The notes beneath the pieces are model-generated. The model had not been told where the DNA came from, searched no databases, and saw only the letters and a program-made list of their open reading frames with translations. A DNA stretch of 21,456 bases from a virus, in IMG/VR virus record IMGVR_UViG_3300042559_001451, positions 1 to 21,456 of that record; one strand, written 5' to 3'. The stretch's first letter is position 1. Every line of letters begins with the position of its first letter. The translations under genes were made by a program, and so were the position numbers. Positions 11,725-19,232 of the stretch are shown piece after piece.

Positions 11725-12957
11725 ATGAAAATCATTTTAACAGAAAGTCAATTTAGAATATTACAGGAAGCTGTCGGTGTTCCTGAAGGAATATTACAAG
11801 CGGGTGAAGAATTATACAATTTAGTATCTGATGAATTAAAAACAATAGATACCACCGAAGAAAATTATAGTTTTAAAATTTATAGTGACTTAGTAATATC
11901 TGATGTAACGTTCACTAAAATAAATGTTGAAGTTTCTGTTGAAGAAGTTGAAGATTTCCCATATGAATATCCGGTGATTGCATCTATGGGTGTTGGTAAT
12001 GAATTTAAATTTGACGAAGGTGTAATGTTGCAAGTTAACGCTAAAAGCCAAACAATAGAACTACACATAAACTTTATATCTCCCGAAGGTTGGGAACCTG
12101 AAGAGTTATATGAAGAATTCACCAAAGATAAAGAACAAACAATATCTGTAATGTCACACGAAATAATGCATAGATTTCATAGACAAAAACAAGAACACGA
12201 ACTTATTGGTGGAACTGCTGATTATAACGTTTATTCTTCAGGAACTTTAAGATTTGGAATACCTGTGATTAATGAATTTATGAGGTATAGTTATTTTATA
12301 CAACAATCAGAAAACATTGTAAGACCAACTGAGGTTGCCTCAAGAATGATCCAAAAAGGAATTAAAAAACAAGATTTTTATGATTTTATTGTAAATGATG
12401 AGGTTTTTACTGAACTTAAAAAAATACGTGAATTTTCATATGATTATTTAATGGAGCAGTTATACGAACAAATGGATAGTATTGATGGATTAATTAGTCA
12501 TGCGGGTGGAGATCCTGATACTATGAATGATGAAGAAAAAATTAAATCAGTTTTGGAACTTATTTATATTAACTTAGTTAATGCTAAAGTGGATACATTT
12601 GATAATTTCTTTTATACACATTCTGAAAAAATGGCACAAATGTTCAGTGGATTTATGGGTCAATTATTTGGTAAAACACAAGAACCAAGTGGAGAAAAAG
12701 AAAAGGTTAGAAGAAAGTTTATTAATCACGTTTCAAAATATAAAGATAGAGAAATGGACTTCTTCGTGGATGAATGTGAAAGATTTAATTATGTCTCAAC
12801 AAATTTAATGAAAAAAATATCAAAAATATATTCTCTCCTTCCTGATGAAAAAGAACAAACAAACGAATCTATATTAGATTGGGACTTACACCAAAAACTT
12901 ATGGAAAAAAGATATGGTAAAAGACCAATAGAAACTTCCTACAAATTCAAAAAATAA
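11725..12957 (+). CDS. Zinc metalloprotease-like protein with capsid-targeting-like leader
   Basis: 410 residues. The leader MKIILTESQFRILQEA (1-16) ends in L-Q-E at 13-15 followed by Ala, matching the (L/I)xE cleavage consensus of T4-type prohead protease, and closely resembles the start of the 6096-7673 protein. HEIMH (145-149) within TISVMSHEIMHRFHRQKQ is an HExxH zinc motif; RPTEVASRM with Glu203 is a plausible third ligand about 54 residues later, as in gluzincins. The rest is helical and acidic, ending in a basic tail (RYGKRPIETSYKFKK). No exact family is known to me. A protease carried in the head and injected would act on host proteins at infection; a role in head maturation is the alternative. 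Confidence 0.8.
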   Translation: MKIILTESQFRILQEAVGVPEGILQAGEELYNLVSDELKTIDTTEENYSFKIYSDLVISDVTFTKINVEVSVEEVEDFPYEYPVIASMGVGNEFKFDEGVMLQVNAKSQTIELHINFISPEGWEPEELYEEFTKDKEQTISVMSHEIMHRFHRQKQEHELIGGTADYNVYSSGTLRFGIPVINEFMRYSYFIQQSENIVRPTEVASRMIQKGIKKQDFYDFIVNDEVFTELKKIREFSYDYLMEQLYEQMDSIDGLISHAGGDPDTMNDEEKIKSVLELIYINLVNAKVDTFDNFFYTHSEKMAQMFSGFMGQLFGKTQEPSGEKEKVRRKFINHVSKYKDREMDFFVDECERFNYVSTNLMKKISKIYSLLPDEKEQTNESILDWDLHQKLMEKRYGKRPIETSYKFKK

Positions 12958-12989
12958 TTTGTTTAATCAAATTTAATTTCCTACCTTTG
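12958..12989 (+). promoter_or_regulatory. Bacteroidota-type promoter for the gene at 12994
   Basis: -33 TTTG (12958-12961), 20-nt spacer, -7 box TACCTTTG (12982-12989), 4 nt (TAAG) and the GTG start at 12994. The constant 4-nt distance supports the unusual GTG start. Confidence 0.78.
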
Positions 12990-12993
12990 TAAG

Positions 12994-13188
12994 GTGAAAA
13001 AACCTTGTAAAGAATGTCCACACTTTATTCGTAATCGTCACAACGATATGATTGTTGATTTTGCCGATAGAACCGGTAAGAAACACAATTGTCATATGAC
13101 GGAAGGAAAAAAAGATTTGTGGAATGTTAAAGATAAAAAATTAGAATGTTATGGAAGTAAAACAGACAGCAGTAGAATGGTTATATGA
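12994..13188 (+). CDS. Small cysteine-rich zinc-binding protein (DUF6283-like)
   Basis: 64 residues with a GTG start fixed by the promoter position. CKECPHF (about 5-11), then NCH and a later ECYG give a four-ligand zinc site (C, C, C/H, C). The CxxCP...CH...C pattern with short length fits the small phage and bacterial proteins grouped as DUF6283, of unknown function. The gene overlaps the next one by 38 nt in another frame. Confidence 0.75.
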   Translation: MKKPCKECPHFIRNRHNDMIVDFADRTGKKHNCHMTEGKKDLWNVKDKKLECYGSKTDSSRMVI

Positions 13189-13669
13189 CCAAATAGAGAA
13201 TGAAGGAAAATGTATCTATGAAGTAATTGAACAAGCAAAAAAAATGGATGATGAGTTTTTAGAAAAACTTAAAGATTTTGATGTTTGGAAAGAATGGAAA
13301 AATTCTAGTATGAAAACAAAAGAAACTAAATTTGGAACTTACGTTGAAACTGAAAGTGCAACAAAACTAACCGGTGATAAGATCACAAGGTTTGTTGAAA
13401 GATTGAAAAAAATTGGTATTGATGTGAAACTATCAGGGAACTTTCCTTGGGTTTATATTGATGAAATCTGCGGAATTAGAGTTACTGAAAAATTTGAGGC
13501 AAATCACGGATTTACTTTGATATTTCTTCCAGGAAGAAATGATAGTCCTGTATCTGAATTTACAGATATTACAGAGATTTTCAAACTTATACGAAGATAT
13601 TCAAGAGAAGCTAGACTAACACAAATGATGAAAGATGATGAAGAAAATGGATTATATGAAGAATTGTAA
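13151..13669 (+). CDS. Two-part hypothetical protein
   Basis: 172 residues. The first part (1-53; VKQTAVEWLYDQIENEG, then YEVIEQAKKMDDE) is a short helical module seen as an independent small protein in many phages. The second part (54-172; MKTKETKFGTYVETESATKL, FPWVYIDEICGIRVTEKF, FTDITEIFKLIRRY) begins with Met54 (ATG 13310) as a free-standing protein would and resembles another phage hypothetical family of about 120 residues. They are in one open frame, so this looks like a fusion of two small phage genes. Function unknown. The start lies inside the preceding gene; the end overlaps the next start by 14 nt. Confidence 0.75.
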   Translation: MEVKQTAVEWLYDQIENEGKCIYEVIEQAKKMDDEFLEKLKDFDVWKEWKNSSMKTKETKFGTYVETESATKLTGDKITRFVERLKKIGIDVKLSGNFPWVYIDEICGIRVTEKFEANHGFTLIFLPGRNDSPVSEFTDITEIFKLIRRYSREARLTQMMKDDEENGLYEEL

Positions 13670-14069
13670 GCTCTTTTTAGATGACGTGCGTTCACCAAAG
13701 GACGCAATTGGATTGGTACCGGATAAACATAATAAGTTTTATTGGGAGAATGATTGGGATGTTGTAAGAAACTATGATGAGTTCGTACAATACTTAGAAG
13801 TAAATGGTGCTCCTGAGTTTGTTTCATTTGATCACGACCTTGGAGATACTGCAATGGATGAATATTTTAGAAATGTTGCAACCAAAGGAACTTTGGACTA
13901 CGACAACATCAAAGAAAAAACTGGACTTGACTGTGCTAAATTTCTTGTTGAATACTGTGCGGATGAAAACCAACCATTACCGGAATATTTGGTCCATTCG
14001 GCAAATCCTGTTGGTAAAAAAAATATTGAATTATTTTTGGAAAATGCAAAAAAACATTTATCTTTGTGA
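13656..14069 (+). CDS. Cyclic-phosphate-processing receiver-domain protein (cREC)
   Basis: 137 residues from ATG 13656, picked because KLFLDDVRSP follows at once; earlier in-frame ATGs lie in the preceding gene. Landmarks: LFLDDVR with the acidic pair D9 and D10, VSFDHDLGD, GLDCAKFLVEYC, and the C-terminal VHSANPVGKKNIELFLENAK. This is the receiver-like fold named cyclic-phosphate processing receiver domain, predicted from genome context to act on cyclic phosphate products in RNA repair or ADP-ribose metabolism; I know of no direct enzymology for this phage form. Its neighbours elsewhere in the window (RNA ligase, 2H phosphoesterase, kinases) support this reading. The promoter of the next gene is embedded in its last codons. 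Confidence 0.82.
   Translation: MKNCKLFLDDVRSPKDAIGLVPDKHNKFYWENDWDVVRNYDEFVQYLEVNGAPEFVSFDHDLGDTAMDEYFRNVATKGTLDYDNIKEKTGLDCAKFLVEYCADENQPLPEYLVHSANPVGKKNIELFLENAKKHLSL
14036..14066 (+). promoter_or_regulatory. Promoter for the gene at 14071, inside the end of the cREC gene
   Basis: -33 TTTG (14036-14039), 19-nt spacer, -7 box TATCTTTG (14059-14066), then 4 nt (TGAT) to ATG 14071. The -7 box encodes the last codons of the upstream gene. Confidence 0.75.
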
Positions 14070-14070
14070 T

Positions 14071-14481
14071 ATGGAAAAAGAATTTGTTATATACTCACTT
14101 GCATTAAGGATGAAAAAACTTGGGTATAATCGTCCTTGTTTTGCTTTTTATCAAGTAGAGAACTTTGAAGAAAAACCTTGTGGTGTTGATGATAGAGATG
14201 AGTATATTAGAACAGGTTTTGCCACTTGTAAGAACTCTGAAATTCCTGAACATTTTACATCGGCACCAACCTACTCACAAGCATTTAGATGGTTTAGAGA
14301 GAAGTATCAGTTACAATCTGAAATTCTTTGGATAACTGATATGAACTGTTTTTGGTATAAAACAGGTAAGTTTAAATATAGTTCACGTGATTTATCAAAA
14401 AATGATTATAAAACTTACGAAGAAACAGAACTTGCTTGTCTTGAAAAGTTAATTGAAATTGTAGAACAAAAAGAGAAATAA
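14071..14481 (+). CDS. Conserved phage hypothetical protein
   Basis: 136 residues from ATG 14071; the frame is open much further upstream but that part shadows the cREC gene, and the -7 box sits 4 nt before this ATG. The layout EFVIYSLALRMKKLGYNRPC, FAFYQ, then APTYSQAFRWFREKYQL is common among phage and prophage proteins of unknown function. Helical start, aromatic-rich middle (MNCFWYKTGKFKYSS), charged helical end. No catalytic motif recognised. Followed after 1 nt by the next gene, so likely the first of a three-gene unit. Confidence 0.82.
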   Translation: MEKEFVIYSLALRMKKLGYNRPCFAFYQVENFEEKPCGVDDRDEYIRTGFATCKNSEIPEHFTSAPTYSQAFRWFREKYQLQSEILWITDMNCFWYKTGKFKYSSRDLSKNDYKTYEETELACLEKLIEIVEQKEK

Positions 14482-14482
14482 T

Positions 14483-14734
14483 ATGAAACTAATTAAATTA
14501 ACATCCCATAAAGACGATAGTTTCATTTACATCAATATTAATGAAATTGGACATTTTTACGAAGTAAAGGAAAGTCAAATGTGGCATCAAGGAGAACCAA
14601 TATCAAAAAAACATACAGTTGTTGGTGTAACGACACATAATAACGGAGGTTTCAAAGTTAAAGAAACGCCAGAAGAAATACTTGAAAAAATTAGAATGAT
14701 ACGTAATGCTTTATCAACATACATAATACTATGA
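14483..14734 (+). CDS. FlbD-like small protein
   Basis: 83 residues: MKLIKLTSHKDDSFIYININ, IGHFYEV, HTVVGVTTHN, then FKVKETPEEILEKI. The order of a short strand with LT, the N-rich strand, a central beta hairpin and the VKExPEEIlekI helix is that of FlbD-like proteins found widely in phages and bacteria; in phages they have no known task. It overlaps the next gene by 4 nt (ATGA). Confidence 0.72.
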   Translation: MKLIKLTSHKDDSFIYININEIGHFYEVKESQMWHQGEPISKKHTVVGVTTHNNGGFKVKETPEEILEKIRMIRNALSTYIIL

Positions 14735-15252
14735 ACTTAGATAAACTAACAATGGACGAACTTATTTCATTACGAAATAAAATTGAATATAAAATAAATT
14801 CTTATGAAGATGGGTATTTGTATATCTGTTCTGTCCGTCAGTTTGGTAGTGTCTGGGAAGAAAGACCAAGTAGTGTATATGGTTTAAGAGAACTTTGTGA
14901 TTCATATTACGGTGACAACGGTATTGTTGATGTTTATACCAACAATCCAAATTTAGAATTTCCTGAAATGGGGTTTGAAAATTATGGTGACGTTATGTAT
15001 ATTAAATCTGAGGATGATTACAGAGAGTGGATTAAACATACTAAGACTAAAAACCTTATTGAAGATGTAACAAAACGACTTGATGAATGGGATGAAAGTA
15101 AAAATTTACCATTTAAGTATCGTCCTTCTTTTGCTCCACATTGGACAAGAGAAGATGTTAGTGAATGGATCACAGAGTTTGAAAGTAAGAAGTGGGATTT
15201 CACTGAACCAAGATCTATGAAGATAAATTATCTTGAAGACGACGTTGAATAA
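14731..15252 (+). CDS. Hypothetical protein
   Basis: 173 residues, starting in an ATGA overlap. It opens with a helical segment (DKLTMDELISLRNKIEYKIN), continues with an aromatic, acidic central region (VYGLRELCDSYYGDNGIVDV; MGFENYGDVMYIKSEDDY) and has a tryptophan-rich end (HWTREDVSEWITEFESKKWD). No membrane segment or recognised domain. Confidence 0.75.
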   Translation: MNLDKLTMDELISLRNKIEYKINSYEDGYLYICSVRQFGSVWEERPSSVYGLRELCDSYYGDNGIVDVYTNNPNLEFPEMGFENYGDVMYIKSEDDYREWIKHTKTKNLIEDVTKRLDEWDESKNLPFKYRPSFAPHWTREDVSEWITEFESKKWDFTEPRSMKINYLEDDVE

Positions 15253-15275
15253 TTAAAAAATAATTATTATATTTG
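15245..15275 (+). promoter_or_regulatory. Bacteroidota-type promoter for the gene at 15280
   Basis: -33 TTG (15245-15247), 20-nt spacer, -7 box TATATTTG (15268-15275), 4 nt (TGAT), ATG 15280. It probably drives 15280-16807 up to the terminator at 16794-16829. Confidence 0.75.
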
Positions 15276-15279
15276 TGAT

Positions 15280-15411
15280 ATGAAATATTTAGGAATTGGT
15301 TTGATTTATTTAGGTTTCTTTGGATTAATAGGAACTGCACTATACATTACCCAAAGTGCTACGTGTCTTTGGGCTTTATTATTAACACCCAGTTTAAAAA
15401 TGAATGACTGA
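15280..15411 (+). CDS. Small single-span membrane protein
   Basis: 43 residues, MKYLGIGLIYLGFFGLIGTA onwards; residues 3-23 form one clear membrane helix and a second hydrophobic stretch (TCLWALLLTPSL, about 28-39) follows. Supported by a promoter exactly 4 nt from the ATG and a TGATG overlap with the next gene. No family recognised. Confidence 0.72.
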   Translation: MKYLGIGLIYLGFFGLIGTALYITQSATCLWALLLTPSLKMND

Positions 15412-15671
15412 TGGAATTAGAAAAATTTGAACAAGCAAAAAAAGTTAAAGAAACCCTTGATAGGTTGGAAACACAAAAGTCTAAATTAGAATATGCACTC
15501 AAATCTTGTTCTTTGGGAGCAACAATTGCATACTCAAGAGGTGGAGAATTCCGAAGTAAAGGTGAAGTTAATATTTATAACACAGGATCAATTAGGGAGA
15601 TGTTATCTAAAGAACTTGAAAGATTGAAAGAAGAAATAGATTCAGTAAAAAAAGAATTTGAAAATATATAA
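15411..15671 (+). CDS. Coiled-coil hypothetical protein
   Basis: 86 residues. Two heptad-rich helices (about 2-32 with KVKETLDRLETQKSKLEYAL, and about 58-86 with MLSKELERLKEEIDSVKKEF) flank a short glycine-rich middle (GATIAYSRGGEFRSKGEVNI), suggesting a helical hairpin or dimeric coiled coil. No known family. Starts in the previous stop codon and is followed 2 nt later by the RNA ligase gene. Confidence 0.75.
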   Translation: MELEKFEQAKKVKETLDRLETQKSKLEYALKSCSLGATIAYSRGGEFRSKGEVNIYNTGSIREMLSKELERLKEEIDSVKKEFENI

Positions 15672-15673
15672 AA

Positions 15674-16807
15674 ATGGAAAATTTAAATAGTGTTGCATAT
15701 GTTGGTAAGATAGGTTCTATATCTGAAATACCAAACGCCGATAACATAGAGTTAGTTACTGTTGGTGGGTGGAACGCCATAACCAAGAAAGGCGAATACA
15801 AAGTAGACGATAAGGTTGTTGTTGCAACTACTGATGCGGTAATACCACAAGCTTTATCTGACTTGATGGAAGTAACTAACTACCTTCGTAAAGGACAAAG
15901 AGTTCGTACCGTTAAACTTCGAGGTGTTTACTCTGAATGTTTATTAATACCATTCAAATACTTGGCACCAAAATCATTGGAGAACAACGTTAATGAAGGT
16001 GATGATATGATGGGAATACTTGGTATAACTAAATACGAACCACCAGTTAAAACCGTTCAGTTAAGTGTTGGTGGACGTAAAATAAAATACCACCAAAACC
16101 CTAACTTCAAAGTTTACTACAAGTTCCCTAACCAAAAGAACGTACCTGATATGTTCAGTGAGGAAGATGAAGTTGTTATAACTCGTAAACTTCATGGAAC
16201 TAATGCTCGTTACGGTATAGTTAGAAAGAAAAAACTATCTATATGGGATCGTGTTAAAATGTTCTTTGGAAATCAATGGGCAGCATTTGAATATGTTTAT
16301 GGTTCTCATAACGTAGAAAAAGGTTCTGACTCACAAGGATTCTATGATACTGATGTGTGGAAAACTGTAGCAAACAACTACGACATAAGAGGTAAGTTGT
16401 GGGATCACGTAAAAGATACTTACGAACCACTTGACTTGACTGAAGGTGTTGTAATATACGGTGAGATATATGGTGCTGGTATACAGAAAAACTACGAGTA
16501 CGGTTTGACTGATGTTAAATTTGCTGGATTTGATGTTGAAGTTGACGGAGTGTACCAACCATACATAAATGAAACGGTACATTTTGATTGTCTTCAATTA
16601 CCTCAAGTTGAGTTACTATACAAAGGCATATGGGTTAAAGAAATACAAGATAGTTTTGTATTCAATAACAACATAGAAGGGACTAAAGTACCACACGAAG
16701 GTGTTGTTGTTAAATCTATAACTGGTGACCGTAGAAAGGTTAGTAAGGTAATAAATCCTGACTATTTAATATATGGTGAAAAAAATAACGTAGGTGACTC
16801 CCATTAA
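15674..16807 (+). CDS. RNA ligase, DraRnl (DRB0094)-like
   Basis: 377 residues. An N-terminal OB-like domain (about 1-115; IPNADNIELVTVGGWNAI, RVRTVKLRGVYSECLL) precedes a nucleotidyltransferase domain with motif I KLHGTNAR (172-179, Lys172 the predicted AMP-accepting residue), YGEIYG (262-267), EGVVVKS (342-348) and a late lysine pair around KVSKVIN (355-361). Enzymes of this group seal 3'-OH and 5'-phosphate RNA ends using ATP and favour nicks; the N-terminal domain plus this layout fits the Deinococcus Rnl-type rather than T4 Rnl1. It would repair RNA cut by host nucleases, along with the kinases and phosphatases in this window. Arginine codons are often CGT here while neighbours mostly use AGA. 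A terminator overlaps its stop codon. Confidence 0.9.
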   Translation: MENLNSVAYVGKIGSISEIPNADNIELVTVGGWNAITKKGEYKVDDKVVVATTDAVIPQALSDLMEVTNYLRKGQRVRTVKLRGVYSECLLIPFKYLAPKSLENNVNEGDDMMGILGITKYEPPVKTVQLSVGGRKIKYHQNPNFKVYYKFPNQKNVPDMFSEEDEVVITRKLHGTNARYGIVRKKKLSIWDRVKMFFGNQWAAFEYVYGSHNVEKGSDSQGFYDTDVWKTVANNYDIRGKLWDHVKDTYEPLDLTEGVVIYGEIYGAGIQKNYEYGLTDVKFAGFDVEVDGVYQPYINETVHFDCLQLPQVELLYKGIWVKEIQDSFVFNNNIEGTKVPHEGVVVKSITGDRRKVSKVINPDYLIYGEKNNVGDSH

Positions 16808-16829
16808 CTTGATGGAGTCACTTTTTTTT
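16794..16829 (+). terminator. Rho-independent terminator after the RNA ligase
   Basis: GTGACTCC (16794-16801) and GGAGTCAC (16814-16821) form an 8-bp perfect stem with a 12-nt loop containing the ligase stop codon TAA (16805-16807), followed by eight T. Confidence 0.92.
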
Positions 16830-16853
16830 ATTAACTTTATAAAAAATTAAATT

Positions 16854-17120
16854 ATGCCTTACATAAATGTAAAAGTGGAATTGGATGAGGTTTATGACCA
16901 AATGGGTACGTATGATAAAAATGATATTGCCGAATGGTTATACGAAGACGGAATATTAGAAACACACCCAAATTCCGAAATAAGAAAATTAGTTAGAGGT
17001 AAAGAAGAATCTAATGGGGAAAAAGAGTTAAGAGATAATTTAGCTAAATTATGGAATGCTCATTACCAACTAACAAATGAAGAAGAATTATTAATTAAAC
17101 AAATAGCAAATAGATTATGA
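16854..17120 (+). CDS. Hypothetical protein
   Basis: 88 residues after the terminator. First gene of a run that overlaps end to start up to the ATPase. A short beta start (MPYINVKVELDEVYDQMGTY) precedes a mostly helical charged part. The sequence DIAEWLYEDGIL is the most distinctive piece; family not recognised. Its stop overlaps the next ATG by 4 nt. Confidence 0.75.
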   Translation: MPYINVKVELDEVYDQMGTYDKNDIAEWLYEDGILETHPNSEIRKLVRGKEESNGEKELRDNLAKLWNAHYQLTNEEELLIKQIANRL

Positions 17121-17356
17121 TACAGCCAGCAAGAGAAATTATTTACGGTGTTTGTGATAAAACCGGTGATTGTGATTCGTATTTTGGATTCTTTAAAAAT
17201 TATGAAGACGCACAAAAAGAAGTTAAAACTCAATCAGACAGATTAAAAAATGAATTAGGTATGATGGATATTGTCGTTAAAGAAGACAGGGCAATTGTAC
17301 CTAAAGATAGAGTAGAAACCGTTGTAATAATAATTCATAGTTATGTCCTTAGATAA
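17117..17356 (+). CDS. Hypothetical protein
   Basis: 79 residues beginning MIQPAREIIYGVCDKTGDCD, with an ATGA start overlap. A small alpha/beta protein (SYFGFFKNYEDAQKEVKTQS; later VETVVIIIHSYVL). The first strand and YGVCDKTGDCD suggest a compact fold, but no family was recognised. Overlaps the next gene by 14 nt. Confidence 0.72.
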   Translation: MIQPAREIIYGVCDKTGDCDSYFGFFKNYEDAQKEVKTQSDRLKNELGMMDIVVKEDRAIVPKDRVETVVIIIHSYVLR

Positions 17357-17555
17357 AGAAAAAGAACCAATAGGGTTAAAGATCACGAAGTTTATAGTGG
17401 CGAACGTTTTTTGGTATTTGTTATTTTCTATAATTTATCTTAATATTGATTGTAGAGAATGGTGGTTAGTTAAAGGTGCATGGGGTAGATTCGTGCTTGT
17501 GGTTTTAGAATTATTAATTTATGGAAATATATTTTTAAATGGGAAAAAAAATTGA
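17343..17555 (+). CDS. Small two-span membrane protein
   Basis: 70 residues. Two hydrophobic helices, about 18-33 (IVANVFWYLLFSIIYL) and 47-63 (RFVLVVLELLIYGNIFL), separated by DCREWWLVKGAWG. The N-terminus is charged and the C-terminus is short and basic (NGKKN). Likely an inner-membrane protein; role unknown, but phage small membrane proteins often affect lysis or superinfection. Overlaps both neighbours. Confidence 0.72.
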   Translation: MSLDKEKEPIGLKITKFIVANVFWYLLFSIIYLNIDCREWWLVKGAWGRFVLVVLELLIYGNIFLNGKKN

Positions 17556-17742
17556 AGTTTTAGTTAGGTTTGCAAATGAAGGAACTTACTACAATACCAT
17601 TAGTATTGATCCAAAAAAAATAGAAGACCCGATGATTTTTACAGATGAGGTTTTTGTGACTATTGATGGTATTAGAGTTGCAATAAAAAAAGAAGATTGG
17701 AATAAAATTGAATCATGGGTAGAGATTGGAAAAGAGAATTAA
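17539..17742 (+). CDS. Hypothetical protein
   Basis: 67 residues, beta-rich (MGKKIEVLVRFANEGTYYNT; EVFVTIDGIRVAIKKEDW), ending in a helical EIGKEN. No motif recognised. The start lies within the previous gene (17-nt overlap) and the ATPase start within this one (28-nt overlap). Confidence 0.7.
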   Translation: MGKKIEVLVRFANEGTYYNTISIDPKKIEDPMIFTDEVFVTIDGIRVAIKKEDWNKIESWVEIGKEN

Positions 17743-18788
17743 AAGAAATTTTAAAAAAAAATAATATGAGTGAAGAATATATTGAAGAAACGGTAGGGTA
17801 CGGTGATACTGTACCTGAAGAAGAAGTAGAATACGCAGATGATGAAAGAATGGATGAACCTGTGATTACTGGAAGGTTTGGTAGGTTAAGAGCATCTATA
17901 GAAGATAAAAAAATTGATGCGGATGTACCTTCTTGTTGGAGTAATTTAAAAAATAATGAATATGCGCCAGCATATCCTACAGTACCAAAAGTACCTGCCG
18001 GTGTTTATGAAATCGGGTGGAATGGTAATTTATCAACACATACATTAAAGAAACAACCATTCAAGACAGATGAGTTATACCATTTACCATCATATGAGAT
18101 CACAGACATATTAAAAGACATTGATAATTTTTGGAATAGAGCAGACAATTATAAGAAGTATAACTACATCCACAAGAGAGGAATTTTAATGTATGGTGAA
18201 CCAGGTTGTGGTAAATCAGGAATTATTCAACTAATATCACAACAAATAATTGAAAAAGATGGCATTGTGATCAATGTTAAAGATGAAGAAGATGTTGAAA
18301 GGTTTACATCATTTATTGCAACATTTAGAAAAGTTGAACCTAATAGACCATTGATTGTTTTATTAGAAGATATTGATTCACTTGCCGGTGAAGGTAGAAG
18401 TCAGACCGCAAGACTATTAAACATCCTTGATGGTGTAAAACAAATTGAAGGTGTTGTTTATATTGCAACAACAAACTATCCTGAGAAGTTACAAGATAGA
18501 ATCACAAACAGACCATCTCGTTTTGACAGACGTTATAAAGTGGAACTACCAAACGCCGATATTAGAAGAGCATATATTCAACACAAATTAAATGATGAAG
18601 ATTTAAAAGGTATTGATATTGAAGAATGGATCAAAAAAACTGAAGGAATGTCTTTGTCACATTTAAAAGAAGTTGTAATTTCGGTTATTGTTATGGGTAG
18701 AACATTTGAAGAAACAATTGAAAACCTTGAAGGGTTGAAAAAAACACCAACAATTAAAGGTGGAGGTAAAGTAGGGTTTGGAAATTAA
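17715..18788 (+). CDS. AAA ATPase, BCS1/FtsH-like core
   Basis: 357 residues. An acidic N-terminal region (about 18-50) and a linker domain (about 50-150) precede the AAA module: Walker A GEPGCGKS (161-168), Walker B LIVLLEDID (213-221), sensor 1 ATTN (251-254) and the arginine-finger segment RPSRFDRR (266-273), which is the pattern of classical AAA proteins such as BCS1 and FtsH. Neither a protease motif nor a membrane segment is present, so it is more likely a remodelling ATPase working as a hexamer. Similar ATPases occur in T4-like phages without a settled role. A later ATG at 17766 is possible as start; the first was kept because it overlaps the neighbouring gene like others in this block. 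Confidence 0.88.
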   Translation: MGRDWKRELKEILKKNNMSEEYIEETVGYGDTVPEEEVEYADDERMDEPVITGRFGRLRASIEDKKIDADVPSCWSNLKNNEYAPAYPTVPKVPAGVYEIGWNGNLSTHTLKKQPFKTDELYHLPSYEITDILKDIDNFWNRADNYKKYNYIHKRGILMYGEPGCGKSGIIQLISQQIIEKDGIVINVKDEEDVERFTSFIATFRKVEPNRPLIVLLEDIDSLAGEGRSQTARLLNILDGVKQIEGVVYIATTNYPEKLQDRITNRPSRFDRRYKVELPNADIRRAYIQHKLNDEDLKGIDIEEWIKKTEGMSLSHLKEVVISVIVMGRTFEETIENLEGLKKTPTIKGGGKVGFGN

Positions 18789-18794
18789 AAGATT

Positions 18795-19232
18795 ATGAGA
18801 CATCACGCAAATTTTTATACAAATAGATTAGTCAAGGAATGGTTGAAAAACGGTAAGGTCATAATTGCTTGTGACCTTGATGATACAATCATTCCTTACA
18901 ACGAAGAAATCAAAGAGAACTGTAAAAAAATGGTTAATTTGATTTTGGACTGTCAAAAAGAAGGTATTATATTTTTAATTAACACAGCAAGAAGTGAACA
19001 CCAATTAGAAAGGGCAAAACAACAAGTTGAAGAACTTGGTATTATTGTTCACGGAGTAAATGAAATGCACCCTGAATGGGATAAACCTTATGGTGTAAAT
19101 GGGAAGTTGTATGCAAATATCTTCCTTGATGATAGAGGAGGTTTTTGGGACACGTATTGGACTTTATCAAACGCTTTAAGTATTGTTAGACACCAAAGAA
19201 AAAATGGGGATCAGAATGAACGACAATCATAG
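18795..19232 (+). CDS. HAD-superfamily hydrolase (BT0820-like)
   Basis: 145 residues. Motif I DLDDT (27-31) provides the Asp nucleophile, INTAR about 35 residues later the motif II Thr region, and FLDDRGG (about 111-117) the motif IV acidic pair. The short length and arrangement with LERAKQQVEELGI match small HAD hydrolases such as Bacteroides BT0820, acting on phosphate monoesters; the substrate is unknown. It follows the ATPase gene by 6 nt and overlaps the next gene by 17 nt. Confidence 0.82.
   Translation: MRHHANFYTNRLVKEWLKNGKVIIACDLDDTIIPYNEEIKENCKKMVNLILDCQKEGIIFLINTARSEHQLERAKQQVEELGIIVHGVNEMHPEWDKPYGVNGKLYANIFLDDRGGFWDTYWTLSNALSIVRHQRKNGDQNERQS

Noticed and set aside
12581-12808. 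Plus-strand ORF within the metalloprotease gene
   Set aside because: Out-of-frame shadow of a strongly supported gene.
13804-14070. Upstream extension of the gene at 14071
   Set aside because: The open frame shadows the cREC gene; the promoter box 4 nt before ATG 14071 and the family-like N-terminus fix the start.
16832-16839. TAACTTTA as promoter for the gene at 16854
   Set aside because: One mismatch to TAnnTTTG and 14 nt from the ATG, unlike the constant 4-5 nt elsewhere.
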